A DNA stretch of 64,000 nt from Phycicoccus avicenniae_A (GCF_050496545.1 NZ_JBNVZV010000004.1:193177-257176), one strand, 5' to 3'; positions 7,062-15,405 are shown, numbered from the stretch's first letter. A program made the numbers and translations. The notes: generated by a model from the letters alone, not told the origin.

Positions 7062-8533
7062 GGGGTGGGGTCCTCCGGGGTCGGGTCGGTGTCCGGGCTC
7101 TGCTGTGCGGCGCGGGCGCGCGCGGCGGCCTCCGCGGTGCGCGTCCCCGCCCGGGCGCGCTCGACCCAGCGGTCGACGTTGCGCTGGCGCCCCCGCGCCA
7201 CCGCGATCTGGCCGGGCTCGACGTCCTGGGTCAGGGCGCTGCCGGCCGCCACGTAGGCGCCGTCGGCGACGTGGACCGGGCTGACCACGACCGTGTGCGA
7301 CCCGACGAAGCTGTGCGCCCCGACCGTGGAGTGGTGCTTCGCGACGCCGTCGTAGTTGGCGAAGATCGTGCCCGCCCCGATGTTCGCGCCCTCGCCGATG
7401 GTGACGTCGCCGGCGTAGGTGAGGTGCGGGACCTTGGCGCCCTCGCCGATGTCGGCGTTCTTGGTCTCGACGAAGCCGCCGATCTTGCCCCGAGTGCCGA
7501 GCCGGGTCCCCGGCCGCAGGTACGAGTACGGCCCGACCGTGGCGCCGTCGCCGATCACCGCGAGGTTCGCCACCGCGCGGGTCACCTCGGCGCCGTCGCC
7601 GACCTCGGTGTCGGTGAGCGTGACCTCCGGGCCGATGCTCGCGCCCTCCCCGATGCTCGTCGCCCCGAGCAGCTGGGTGCCGGGCAGCACGGTGGTGTCG
7701 CGGCCGATGGTGACGTCGACGTCGACCCACGTCGTGGCGGGGTCGACGATGGTCACGCCCGCACGCATGTGCTGCTCGCAGACGCGGCGGTTGAGCTCCT
7801 TGCCGAGCGCCGCCAGCTGCACGCGGTCGTTGACGCCCTCGGTCTGCCACGGGTCGTCGATGACGTGCGCGCCCACCGCCCGGCCGTCCTCGCGGGCGAT
7901 CTGCACGACGTCGGTGAGGTACTTCTCTCCCTGCGCGTTGTCGGTGCCGACCCGCGCCAGCGCCTCGCGCAGCAGCGCGGCGTCGAAGGCGTAGATGCCC
8001 GAGTTGATCTCGGTGAGCGCGCGCTCGTCCTCGCTGGCGTCCTTCTGCTCGACGATGCGCGCGACGTGGCCGTCGGCGTCCCGGACGATCCGGCCGTACC
8101 CGGTGGGGTCGGGCAGGTGCGCGGTGACGACCGAGACGGCGCTGCCGGACGCGGTGTGCGCCTCGGTGAGCGCGACGAGGGTCTCGCCGCTGAGGAGCGG
8201 CACGTCGCCGTAGGTGACGAGGACGGTGCCGGCGAGGTCCGCGGGGAGGACGTCGAGGCCGCACTCGACGGCGCGCCCGGTGCCCTTGACCTCGTCCTGG
8301 TCGGCGATGACGAGCCCGGCGTCGAAGGAGGTGCAGAACTCGACGACCCGGTCGCGCTCGTGGCGCACGACGACCGAGACGTGCTCGGCCTGCGTGGCGC
8401 GCGCGGCGCGGACCGCGTGGCCGAGGAGGGTCGTCCCGCCGATGCGGTGGAGGACCTTGGGGGTCGAGGACTTCATCCGCGTCCCCTCGCCTGCGGCGAG
8501 GACGATGACGGCGGCCGGTCGGGTCGCGTTCAC
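7058..8533 (-). CDS. glmU: Bifunctional UDP-GlcNAc pyrophosphorylase / GlcN-1-P acetyltransferase
   Basis: Acetylates glucosamine-1-phosphate and couples it to UTP, giving UDP-GlcNAc for peptidoglycan. The N-terminal nucleotidyltransferase carries LAAGEGTRMKSSTPKVLHRI (residues 12-31). The C-terminal half is a left-handed beta helix of hexapeptide repeats (IGEGASIGPEVTLTD, IGEGANIGAGTIFANYDG). A Pro/Thr/Glu-rich tail of about 30 residues follows, as in other actinobacteria. The GTG at 8533 with CTGGAG upstream is preferred over an ATG ten codons earlier (491 residues). It is coupled to prs. Confidence 0.95.
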   Translation of the reverse strand: MNATRPAAVIVLAAGEGTRMKSSTPKVLHRIGGTTLLGHAVRAARATQAEHVSVVVRHERDRVVEFCTSFDAGLVIADQDEVKGTGRAVECGLDVLPADLAGTVLVTYGDVPLLSGETLVALTEAHTASGSAVSVVTAHLPDPTGYGRIVRDADGHVARIVEQKDASEDERALTEINSGIYAFDAALLREALARVGTDNAQGEKYLTDVVQIAREDGRAVGAHVIDDPWQTEGVNDRVQLAALGKELNRRVCEQHMRAGVTIVDPATTWVDVDVTIGRDTTVLPGTQLLGATSIGEGASIGPEVTLTDTEVGDGAEVTRAVANLAVIGDGATVGPYSYLRPGTRLGTRGKIGGFVETKNADIGEGAKVPHLTYAGDVTIGEGANIGAGTIFANYDGVAKHHSTVGAHSFVGSHTVVVSPVHVADGAYVAAGSALTQDVEPGQIAVARGRQRNVDRWVERARAGTRTAEAAARARAAQQSPDTDPTPEDPTP

Positions 8534-8578
8534 GCGCTGTGCTCCAGGTGAGGTCGGTGCCACGGGCCGGGCGCCATG

Positions 8579-9877
8579 CTACCGCCGCGGCGCGGGTCCC
8601 CCGGCCGCCAGGGTGGGCACCCCGGCGGAGGCGGCGGCGAGGACGGGCAGGCGGCGCAGGGCGAGGGTGAGCAGCCCACCGGCGAGGAGCAGGGATGCCG
8701 CGAGCACCGTGACCCCGGGCCACCCGTCGGAGGCCCACAGGTGGGCGGCGAGGGCGCCGAACCCCGAGGCGCCGAGGTAGTAGGAGAACAGGTAGAAGGA
8801 GGCCGCCTGCCCGGCGGCGACCCGGCCCGCGTGCGCCCGCGCGGGCACCCATCCGCTCGCGAGCCCGTGCACGACGAAGAAGCCGGCGGTGAGCACGGCG
8901 ACGCCGGTGACGACCACGGCGAGCCGGTCGGAGAGGGTCAGCGCCAAGCCGGCGAGGGCGAGGAGCACCCCGACCGGGGCCACCGCCCGCCGGCCCCACC
9001 TGTCGGCGAGCCGGCCGGCGAGCGCTGACCCGACGGTGCCGGCCGGGTAGACGAGGAAGAGCAGGCTGGCCGCGCCCAGGCCCAGGTGGAACGGGGCTCC
9101 CTCGACGCGGAAGCCCATCGTGTTGAAGACGGCCGTGAAGGCACCGACCGCGCACGCGCCGACGGCGTAGAGCGCGAGGAGCGCGGGGTCGGAGACGGCG
9201 AGCCGGGCCCGACGCAGGGCGGCCCGGGCGCCGGCACCGGCCGGGACGAACCCCCGCGACGGTGGCAGCAGCAGGCGGACGACGACGGCACAGCCCAGGC
9301 CCAGCGCGGCGGCGCCCGCCAGCGCCCACCGCCACCCGGCCACCTCCGCGACGGGACCGGTGACGAGCCGCCCGGCCATCCCGCCGACGGCGGTGCCCCC
9401 GATGTAGAGCCCGGCGGCGCGGGCCTGCGTGGAGGGGTGCAGCTCCTCGCGCAGGTAGGCGGTGGCGACGGCCGGCAGCCCGGCGAGGGCCACCCCTTGG
9501 AGGGCCCGCAGCCCGACGAGCGCCGGCCACGTGGGCGCCAGTGCGCAGGCCGCCGCGACGAGCGTCGACGCCGCGAGCGAGAGGTGGACGATGCGGGTCC
9601 GGCCGACGCGGTCCGAGACCGGCCCCACCACGAGCAGGGCCAGGGCCAGCCCCGCCGTCGTCGCGGACAGCGACCAGGTGCTCGCGGCGCGCGAGACCCC
9701 GAAGTCGTCGGCGAGCAGCGGGAAGAGCGCCTGGGTGGAGTAGAGCAGGACGAAGGTGGCGATGCCGGCGGCGAAGAGCGCCAGGACGACGCGTCGGTGC
9801 TCGGGGCTGCCGGCCTCGTGTCCGGCGTGGGTGGCCGGCGGAGCGGTCGCCGGCGCCTCCGGCGCTTCGGTGGTCAT
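8579..9877 (-). CDS. MFS transporter, arabinose-efflux/YnfM-like
   Basis: A 432-residue major facilitator with twelve hydrophobic helices. Loop 2-3 has GPVSDRVGRTRIVHLSL, the motif A of the superfamily, and loop 8-9 has GRLADRWGRRAVAP. The sequence after helix 4 (LRALQGVALAGLPAVATAYL) resembles the YnfM/inner-membrane efflux group. Substrate unknown. It is transcribed away from a LysR gene 81 bases off, a common pairing in which the LysR protein controls the exporter. The ATG at 9877 is chosen because the two hydrophilic residues blocks before helix 1 end there; the upstream frame is antisense to lysR. Confidence 0.85.
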   Translation of the reverse strand: MTTEAPEAPATAPPATHAGHEAGSPEHRRVVLALFAAGIATFVLLYSTQALFPLLADDFGVSRAASTWSLSATTAGLALALLVVGPVSDRVGRTRIVHLSLAASTLVAAACALAPTWPALVGLRALQGVALAGLPAVATAYLREELHPSTQARAAGLYIGGTAVGGMAGRLVTGPVAEVAGWRWALAGAAALGLGCAVVVRLLLPPSRGFVPAGAGARAALRRARLAVSDPALLALYAVGACAVGAFTAVFNTMGFRVEGAPFHLGLGAASLLFLVYPAGTVGSALAGRLADRWGRRAVAPVGVLLALAGLALTLSDRLAVVVTGVAVLTAGFFVVHGLASGWVPARAHAGRVAAGQAASFYLFSYYLGASGFGALAAHLWASDGWPGVTVLAASLLLAGGLLTLALRRLPVLAAASAGVPTLAAGGPAPRR

Positions 9878-9946
9878 CCGTCCACGGTGCGGGCGCAGGG
9901 GCGATACGTCCAATGTCGTCCATGTCGTCTGTCGATGCGTGATCCG

Positions 9947-9952
9947 TATGAT
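9947..9952 (+). promoter_or_regulatory. -10 hexamer of lysR (TATGAT), leaderless start
   Basis: TATGAT ends six bases before the ATG at 9959, so transcription would start at or next to the start codon. The divergent gap also holds ATACG (9904-9908) and CGTAT (9945-9949) as a wide dyad, a possible LysR contact; this part is weak. Confidence 0.45.
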
Positions 9953-9958
9953 GTCGGG

Positions 9959-10840
9959 ATGGACCTGCGCGACCTCGAGTGGCTCGTGGCCCTCGACGGC
10001 CTCGGCCACGTCACCGACACCGCGGCCGCCCTCGGCACGAGCCAGCCCACGCTCTCGCGCACCGTCGCCCGCGTCGAGACCGAGCTCGGGACACGGGTGT
10101 TCGAGCGTCTCCCCCACGGCGTCGTGACGACGCCCGACGGCAGGCTCGTCGTCGAGGCGGCCCGCGAGGTGACGGAGCGGTGGCGGCGGCTCCGCGCGGA
10201 GGTCGACGGCCGGCTCGACCCCGAGGGTGGGGTCGTCCGCCTCGCCTTCCTCGACTCGATGGCGACCTCGCTCGTCCCGCGCCTGCTGCGCGCCTTCCAC
10301 GAGGAGGCGCCGCGGGTGCGCGTCGTGCTGCGTCAGGAGCCCAACCACGAGATCCTCGCGGACCTGCGCTCGGGCACCTCCGAGCTGGCCGTCACCTCCC
10401 CGCGTCCCGACGGACCGTTCGCCTGGCTGCCGCTCCAGGAGGAGCGCCTGGTCGTGGTCGTGCCACCGTCGCACCGGTGGGCCCGCCGCCGGCGGCTGCG
10501 CGTGGCCGACCTGGCCGGCGAGGGCCTGGTGACGACACCCGTCGGCTTCGGCTTCCGGACGATCGTCGACTCGCTGCTCGCCGAGGCCGGCGTCACCGCG
10601 GACGTGGCCTTCGAGAGCGCCGACCTCGCGACCATCGAGGGACTCGTCGCGGCCGGGCTCGGCATCGCGCTCGTGCCGGAGCAGTTCGCCGGCGCCAGCG
10701 GCAGCGTGGGCATCGCCCTGGACGCCCCACGCGCCCGACGGACCATCGGCCTCACGTGGCGCGCCGACCACGAGCTCGCGCCCCCGGCCGCCCGCCTGCT
10801 CGCGTTCGTCCGGGACCGGCGCCGCGGCGGCGGGCTCTGA
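9959..10840 (+). CDS. LysR-family transcriptional regulator
   Basis: A 293-residue regulator with the N-terminal winged helix (residues 1-60: DLEWLVALDGLGHVTDTAAA, then SQPTLSRTVARVETELG) and a C-terminal periplasmic-binding-like effector domain (from about residue 90). It faces the MFS exporter gene, which is its probable target. The ligand cannot be inferred. No ribosome binding site precedes the ATG; the TATGAT hexamer six bases away suggests a leaderless message. It converges with the Usp gene, only six bases apart. Confidence 0.9.
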   Translation: MDLRDLEWLVALDGLGHVTDTAAALGTSQPTLSRTVARVETELGTRVFERLPHGVVTTPDGRLVVEAAREVTERWRRLRAEVDGRLDPEGGVVRLAFLDSMATSLVPRLLRAFHEEAPRVRVVLRQEPNHEILADLRSGTSELAVTSPRPDGPFAWLPLQEERLVVVVPPSHRWARRRRLRVADLAGEGLVTTPVGFGFRTIVDSLLAEAGVTADVAFESADLATIEGLVAAGLGIALVPEQFAGASGSVGIALDAPRARRTIGLTWRADHELAPPAARLLAFVRDRRRGGGL

Positions 10841-10846
10841 GCGCGG

Positions 10847-11374
10847 TCAGTCCCGGACGGTGCCGAGGCCTGGGCGCCCGGCGCTCCCGGCGGCCCGGAC
10901 CGCGGCCCACCCCGCCTTCTCGAGGGCCGTCTCCGGCTCGCCCGAGATGCGAGGCGGCATGACGACGACCGGGCAGGGCGCCGCGTAGACCAGCCGGTGC
11001 GCGAACAGCGGCGCGGAGGCCATCGATCGTGGGGCGTCGACGACCAGCAGGTCGGCGTCGCGGGCGGCGTCCAGGAGGGCGCGGCGCCGGTCGCCGCGCA
11101 CGACGCGCAGCTCGACCCCGTGGTCGTCGCCGAGGACCCCCGAGACGTCGGCGACGAGCCGGCTCGTCGCCTCGGCCTCGGTGGCGGCGCTCGACGGCAC
11201 GCGGGTCGCGGTGGTGCCCGACGGCGTCGCCTGCGGCCCGGTGGTGCGCCAGGCCCGGACCGCGACGACCCGGCCTCCGCGCAGGGTCGCCTGCTCGTGC
11301 GCCCAGCGCAGCGCCGTGGGCGAGGCCGAGCCGGGGCTCACGCCGACGACGATGGTGTAGACGTGCTCGGTCAT
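10847..11374 (-). CDS. Universal stress protein family protein
   Basis: A 175-residue UspA-like protein. The N-terminus YTIVVGVSPGSASPTALRWA is the first strand and helix of the fold. The usual ATP-binding G-x2-G-x9-G-S/T near the C-terminus is not clear: the region reads LVVDAPRSMASAPLFAHRLV, so nucleotide binding is doubtful. It follows the MFS gene by 16 bases on the same strand, which makes a two-gene operon likely. The ATG at 11374 is selected by the start of the conserved strand. Confidence 0.82.
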   Translation of the reverse strand: MTEHVYTIVVGVSPGSASPTALRWAHEQATLRGGRVVAVRAWRTTGPQATPSGTTATRVPSSAATEAEATSRLVADVSGVLGDDHGVELRVVRGDRRRALLDAARDADLLVVDAPRSMASAPLFAHRLVYAAPCPVVVMPPRISGEPETALEKAGWAAVRAAGSAGRPGLGTVRD

Positions 11375-11390
11375 CGCGAACCTGCCTCTC

Positions 11391-12863
11391 TCACACCGGG
11401 AGCTTGACGGTCTCGTTGCCCTGCTCGTCGTAGCTGGTGAGCGGCGGCGCGATCTCCTCGAGGGACTTGTTCTCGGCGTCGACACCCCACACCCACGCGA
11501 CGGCGGCCCCGACGAGCATGATCGCGGTCGCGATGAGGTATCCGTAGAACATCGGCGTGCGGTCCTTGCCGTCGCCGATCAGCCAGCCGTAGAAGACCGG
11601 GCCGATGGCGCCGAACACCTGGGCGATGGCGAAGAAGTAGGAGATGGCCTGCCCGCGCACCTCGAGCGGGAAGATCTCGGAGACGGTGAGGTAGCCCGCC
11701 GACGCGCCGGCCGAGGCGAAGAAGAACGCGACGCACCAGAACACCGTGTGGATGCCCGCCGAGATCGCGTCCTGCTGGAAGAGCCACGCCGAGATCGCCA
11801 GCACGACACCGGCGAAGGCGTAGCAGCCGGTGATCATCCGGCGTCGCCCGACCGTGTCGAAGAGCGGCCCGAGCAGCAACGGCCCGAGCAGGTTGCCGAT
11901 GGCGAACGGGAAGAAGTAGAGCGCGGCCTGCGACGGCGTCTTGTCGTAGAAGTTCTGCAGGACGAGGGCGTAGGTGAAGAAGATCGCGTTGTAGAGGAAG
12001 CTCTGCGTGATCATCAGGGTCGCCCCGAGCACGGTGCGCGTCGGGTACATCGAGAAGAACACGTACCGCAGCTGCTTGGGCGTCAGCCCCTCGCGCGGCT
12101 TGATCCACATCGCGTCGTCGTCGTGGTGCTCGGGCAGCTCCTTGCCGGCCGCGCGCACCTCGTCCTCGAGGGCGGAGACGACCTTCTCGGCCTCCTCCCC
12201 CTTGCCGTGGGTGACCATCCAGCGCGGGCTCTCGGGGATGTGCCGGCGCAGGTAGATGATGCCGAGGCCGAGGATCGGGCCGATGAAGAACGCGATGCGC
12301 CAGCCGAGGTTCTGGTCGAAACGCTCGGTGTCGAGCAGGATCGTCGAGGCGAAGGCGCCGATGGCCGCGCCCGCCCAGTACGTGCCGTTGATCGCGAGGT
12401 CCACGCGGCCGCGGAAGCGCCCGGGGATCAGCTCGTCGACGGCCGAGTTCACCGCGGAGTACTCGCCGCCGATGCCCATGCCGGAGATGAACCGGAAGAG
12501 CAGGAACATCCACATGTTCGGGGCGAGGCCGGCGGCCGCGGCGGCGACGAGGTAGAGCGCCAGGGTGAGGGTGAAGAGCTTCTTGCGCCCGAGGGTGTCG
12601 GTGAGCCGGCCGAAGAGGACGGCGCCGAACACCTGCCCGACGAGGTAGACCGTGCCGGCCAGCCCGACGTCCGCTGCGCTCATGTCGAGGGACTTCTCGA
12701 AGCCGCCCGCCGCGACGATCTGCGCCTCGAGCCCGTCGAGGATCCACGCGGTCCCCAGGCCGAAGATCACCAGCCAGTGGAACTTCACCCACGGCATGTC
12801 GTGCATGCGGGCCGGGATGAGGCTCCTGACCGGCTTGTCCTGCGTCGTCTCCGCCGTCGTCAC
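11391..12863 (-). CDS. MFS transporter, sugar porter-like
   Basis: A 490-residue, twelve-helix transporter. GRLTDTLGRKKLFTL is motif A between helices 2 and 3, RFISGMGIGGEYSAVNSAVD spans helix 4, and RGQAISYFFAIAQVFGAIGP is in the C-terminal half. The long central loop (residues 215-275) is charged. Glu in GGEYSA and HIPESPRWM resemble the sugar porter and acid:H+ symporter families; substrate unknown. The GTG at 12863 has GAAGGGA upstream. The frame is open for 24 more codons without coding character. Co-transcription with the Usp gene is likely. Confidence 0.85.
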   Translation of the reverse strand: MTTAETTQDKPVRSLIPARMHDMPWVKFHWLVIFGLGTAWILDGLEAQIVAAGGFEKSLDMSAADVGLAGTVYLVGQVFGAVLFGRLTDTLGRKKLFTLTLALYLVAAAAAGLAPNMWMFLLFRFISGMGIGGEYSAVNSAVDELIPGRFRGRVDLAINGTYWAGAAIGAFASTILLDTERFDQNLGWRIAFFIGPILGLGIIYLRRHIPESPRWMVTHGKGEEAEKVVSALEDEVRAAGKELPEHHDDDAMWIKPREGLTPKQLRYVFFSMYPTRTVLGATLMITQSFLYNAIFFTYALVLQNFYDKTPSQAALYFFPFAIGNLLGPLLLGPLFDTVGRRRMITGCYAFAGVVLAISAWLFQQDAISAGIHTVFWCVAFFFASAGASAGYLTVSEIFPLEVRGQAISYFFAIAQVFGAIGPVFYGWLIGDGKDRTPMFYGYLIATAIMLVGAAVAWVWGVDAENKSLEEIAPPLTSYDEQGNETVKLPV

Positions 12864-12980
12864 GGCACGTCCCTTCTCGCGGTCCTCCCCCCGGGGACCC
12901 GGGCGGTGGTCCCCCTCGCGCGTCCGCGCCGCCACCGGCGGCGGGCCGTCGTGGGGCGGGCCACCTGCGAACGTAGACCC

Positions 12981-13014
12981 GCCCCTGCACCGACGGAGGT
13001 TCCGGTGCAGGGGC
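12981..13014 (-). terminator. 12-bp perfect hairpin
   Basis: GCCCCTGCACCG (12981-12992) pairs with CGGTGCAGGGGC (13003-13014) across a ten-base loop. It lies downstream of the small membrane protein gene and upstream of the MFS gene, so it would end the former. Confidence 0.65.
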
Positions 13015-13026
13015 GTTCACACAGGC

Positions 13027-13068
13027 GCCGCCGCCCCCCTCAGCAGGGATTCAGCAAGGGGCGGCGGC
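13027..13068 (-). terminator. 11-bp hairpin just after the small membrane gene
   Basis: GCCGCCGCCCC (13027-13037) pairs exactly with 13058-13068 across a 20-base loop. It begins 15 bases past the stop at 13084. Together with 12981-13014 it forms a double terminator. Confidence 0.6.
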
Positions 13069-13083
13069 AGCGTGGGGGCAGGG

Positions 13084-13332
13084 TCAGGAACGCCTGCGCA
13101 CCGGGACGGACTCGCCGGCGGCGGGCGGACGCCGCGGCGACGGGTGCGTCTTGGCCCGGACGTCGGCGAGGATGCCGACGACGAAGACGCCGAAGGCGGC
13201 CCAGCGCGCCCAGATCGGGAGGTACGGTGCCATCGACCCGAGACAGAGGACGAGGGCGAACATCACCACCGCGAGGTAGACGAAGGACCAGAAGGTCCAT
13301 CGCAGCGTCTGCGTCATCATCTCGAGGTTCAT
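13084..13332 (-). CDS. Small two-helix membrane protein
   Basis: An 82-residue protein of unknown function. Two hydrophobic segments (FWSFVYLAVVMFALVLCLG and WARWAAFGVFVVGILADV) are joined by a short turn; the basic C-terminal tail (KTHPSPRRPP...VRRRS) should face the cytoplasm. The ATG at 13332 follows GGGAG. The frame remains open upstream to 13590 but runs through repeat DNA. It has its own tandem terminators and no coupled neighbour. Confidence 0.6.
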   Translation of the reverse strand: MNLEMMTQTLRWTFWSFVYLAVVMFALVLCLGSMAPYLPIWARWAAFGVFVVGILADVRAKTHPSPRRPPAAGESVPVRRRS

Positions 13333-13520
13333 GGCCCCTGCTCCCCGCGGTGTGTGGCGTGTACCACCATCCTGCCGACTCGGCAGCCCGCAGGGGAAGA
13401 TCCCGACCGAACGTTTGACCGGCGGATCGGCCGAACGGTCGATGCCGGGCCGGCTCGCGTGCACCACCAGCACCACGGGCCCCACCAGCCCCTCGCGCCC
13501 CAGCGCTGGTGCCCCCCGAG

Positions 13521-13554
13521 TGACGACAACCGACGAATGTGTCAGTTGGTGGAC
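13521..13554. repeat. GACACATTCG-type intergenic repeat, inverted single copy
   Basis: On the minus strand it reads CCACCAACTGACACATTCGT then CGGTT, matching the core of the repeats at 5947-6032 and 53454-53544. Stem pairing is weaker than at 5947. It lies in the 431-base gene-free stretch 13333-13763, upstream of the small membrane gene. Confidence 0.65.
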
Positions 13555-13606
13555 GGCTGCTCCACTGCCCGGCGGCAAGTCGTGCTCCACGCCGCGCCCG
13601 GGCCGC

Positions 13607-13675
13607 GCTCCCCGGGTAGGCGCCGCGTCCGCGCGATCGCGGCGCGGCTCCCCGGGTAGGCGCCGCGTCCGCGCG
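13607..13675. repeat. Two tandem copies of a 29-bp unit containing the tRNA-Gln 3' tail
   Basis: The unit at 13607-13635 recurs exactly at 13647-13675 (40-bp period). Each starts GCTCCCCGGGTAGG, the plus-strand form of the tRNA-Gln 3' end (T-arm and acceptor strand). A 32-base stretch, 13629-13660, also matches 13745-13776 across the true tRNA end with one mismatch. These are partial duplications of the tRNA tail and its downstream flank. Confidence 0.75.
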
Positions 13676-13716
13676 GCACCTCGTTCCTCGGTGCCGCGCT
13701 GCCGCTCCCTGGTTCC

Positions 13717-13773
13717 ACCCGGGGAGCGTCGCTGCGGTCGCGCTCCGCGCGATCGCAGCGCGGCTCCCCGGGT
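13717..13773 (-). terminator. Stem-loop overlapping the tRNA-Gln 3' end
   Basis: ACCCGGGGAGC (13717-13727) pairs with GCTCCCCGGGT (13763-13773), and inside that CGCTGCG (13730-13736) pairs with CGCAGCG (13754-13760): 18 pairs with one two-base mismatch. One arm is the acceptor 3' strand of the tRNA, so the terminator and the mature tRNA are alternative folds. Confidence 0.6.
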
Positions 13774-13842
13774 AGGAATCGAACCTACGTCGCTTGTCCT
13801 GATTCAAAGTCAGGCGGGCCCTACCAGCAGACCAACCGGGGA
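13764..13842 (-). tRNA. tRNA-Gln (anticodon TTG)
   Basis: The acceptor arms TCCCCGG and CCGGGGA pair fully, with G as discriminator and no encoded CCA. The anticodon stem CCTGA/TCAGG encloses CTTTGAA, giving TTG. The T-arm is GTAGG-TTCGATT-CCTAC. The variable region is about nine bases and the total 79 bases, slightly longer than usual. Its 3' tail is copied twice more downstream. Confidence 0.88.
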
Positions 13843-13915
13843 CCGCCGCCCTCACGAGCGGCTCCGACGAGGGTAGTGGAGCGCCGGCCACCCCCGCGCA
13901 CGGCACAATGTCACG

Positions 13916-14566
13916 GTGAGTGACGACTCGGGGGCCAAGAAGGGACGGACCTCGCGGTCCCGGATGACGGGGCGCGAGCGCCGCGAGCAGCTGGTCGGCA
14001 TCGGCCGCAAGCACTTCGCGGACCGCGGCTTCGAGGGCGCCACCATCGAGGAGATCGCCGCCTCGGCCGGTGTCTCCAAGCCGGTCGTCTACGAGCACTT
14101 CGGCGGCAAGGAGGGGCTCTACGCCGTCGTCGTCGACCGCGAGATCCAGGCCCTGCTCAGCGGCGTGACCTCCGCCCTCGACGCCGGGACCTCCTCGCGC
14201 CAGATCGTCGAGCGCGCCGCCCTGGCCCTGCTCGACTACGTCGAGAACAACGCCGACGGCTTCCGGATCCTGGTGCGGGACAGCCCGGCCGGTCAGGCCA
14301 CCGGCTCGTTCGCGAGCCTCATGAGCGACATCGCGAGCCAGGTCGAGCACATCCTCGCCGCCCAGTTCAAGGAGCACCGCCTCGACCCCAAGGCCGCGCC
14401 GATGTACGCGCAGATGCTCGTCGGGATGATCGCGCTCGTCGGCCAGTGGTGGCTCGACAACCGCAAGTTCAAGAAGCACGAGGTGGCGGCGCACGTCGTC
14501 AACCTCGCCTGGAACGGGCTCACCGGGCTCGAGCCGAAGCCGACCCTCACGTCGCGCGAGGACTGA
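13916..14566 (+). CDS. TetR-family transcriptional regulator
   Basis: A 216-residue regulator. The helix-turn-helix covers residues 20-66: GRERREQLVGIGRKHFADRG, then ATIEEIAASAGVSKPVVYEHF, then GGKEGLYAVVVD. The C-terminal half is an all-helical ligand and dimer domain. The basic N-terminal extension (KKGRTSRSRM) is typical of actinobacterial members. No target is evident: it lies between tRNA-Gln and the convergent methyltransferase gene. The GTG is preceded by CACAAT six bases upstream (13904-13909), a possible leaderless promoter. Confidence 0.88.
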   Translation: MSDDSGAKKGRTSRSRMTGRERREQLVGIGRKHFADRGFEGATIEEIAASAGVSKPVVYEHFGGKEGLYAVVVDREIQALLSGVTSALDAGTSSRQIVERAALALLDYVENNADGFRILVRDSPAGQATGSFASLMSDIASQVEHILAAQFKEHRLDPKAAPMYAQMLVGMIALVGQWWLDNRKFKKHEVAAHVVNLAWNGLTGLEPKPTLTSRED

Positions 14567-14595
14567 CCCCGGGCGCGACGCCGTGGCGCCGGCGC

Positions 14596-15405
14596 TCAGG
14601 AGTCCTTGTGCGCCACCGCGAACACCCGGCGGAACGGGAACAGGACGCCGGCCGAGGTGCGCGGGTAGGCCTCGAGCAGCGCCGCGCCGTAGGGCTCGAG
14701 GAAGGCCGCCCGCTCCTCGTCGTCGTCGAGCAGGTCGAGCACCGGGCGCAGCCCCGTGGCGGTCACCCAGGTGAGGACCGGGTTCTCGTCCTCGGCCTCC
14801 GGGTCGAGGACGTGGACGTAGGTGGTCTCCCACGCGTCGACCGAGCACCCGAGGCGGGTCAGCAGGCGCAGGTAGGTGGCGGGCTCCCCGACGGACGGGA
14901 CGTCGAGGGCCGCGGTGAGCTCGCCGCCGCGCGGGTGCTCCTCGGCGGTCTCGCGCATCAGGCGGTGGCTCGGGGCGTCGAAGTTGCCGGGCACCTGGAG
15001 CGCGAACCATCCCCCGGGCGCGAGGGCGTCGACCCAGGCGTCGACGAGGTCGAGGTGGCCCGGGACCCACTGGAGGGTGGAGTTCGTGACGACGACGTCG
15101 GGCGCCCCGCCGAGCGACGCGGGGTCCCACGCGCGCAGGTCGGACTGGACCCACTCGGCGCGCCCGGCCGTGTCGAGGTCGGTGGCGGCCTCGATCATCG
15201 ACTCGGCCGAGTCGACGCCGACGACGCGCGCCTCCGGCCACAGGGCGGCGAGCGAGAGCGTGGCCGGACCGTGGCCGCAGCCGAGGTCGACGACGAGCCC
15301 CGGGGCATCGGCACCCACCTGCGCCACGAGGTCGGCCAGCGGCCGGGCGCGCTGCGCGGCGAAGCGGCCGTACGCCGCAGGGTCCCAGCTGGGGCTGCTC
15401 CTCAT
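14596..15405 (-). CDS. tam: Trans-aconitate 2-methyltransferase-like SAM methyltransferase
   Basis: A 269-residue class I methyltransferase. Motif I reads VVDLGCGHGPATLSLA (about residues 38-53), then VVGVDSAESMIEAA binds the SAM ribose. The opening WDPAAYGRFAAQRARPLADL and the central STLQWVPGH are characteristic of Tam, which methylates trans-aconitate so that it does not inhibit aconitase. The ATG at 15405 follows GAGGAGG. It is divergent from a MarR gene, with an inverted-repeat operator between, so it is probably MarR-controlled. Length matches the family (about 255-270). Confidence 0.82.
   Translation of the reverse strand: MRSSPSWDPAAYGRFAAQRARPLADLVAQVGADAPGLVVDLGCGHGPATLSLAALWPEARVVGVDSAESMIEAATDLDTAGRAEWVQSDLRAWDPASLGGAPDVVVTNSTLQWVPGHLDLVDAWVDALAPGGWFALQVPGNFDAPSHRLMRETAEEHPRGGELTAALDVPSVGEPATYLRLLTRLGCSVDAWETTYVHVLDPEAEDENPVLTWVTATGLRPVLDLLDDDEERAAFLEPYGAALLEAYPRTSAGVLFPFRRVFAVAHKDS

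Noticed and set aside
6057..9923. 1288-codon open frame on the minus strand covering prs, glmU and the MFS gene
   Set aside because: Only its last part is prs. The rest is out of frame with glmU and the transporter; open frames of this size are an effect of high GC.
13607..13776. Genomic island attachment sites at tRNA-Gln
   Set aside because: The repeated tails are only 40-155 bases apart, no integrase or foreign genes lie between or nearby, and base composition does not change.
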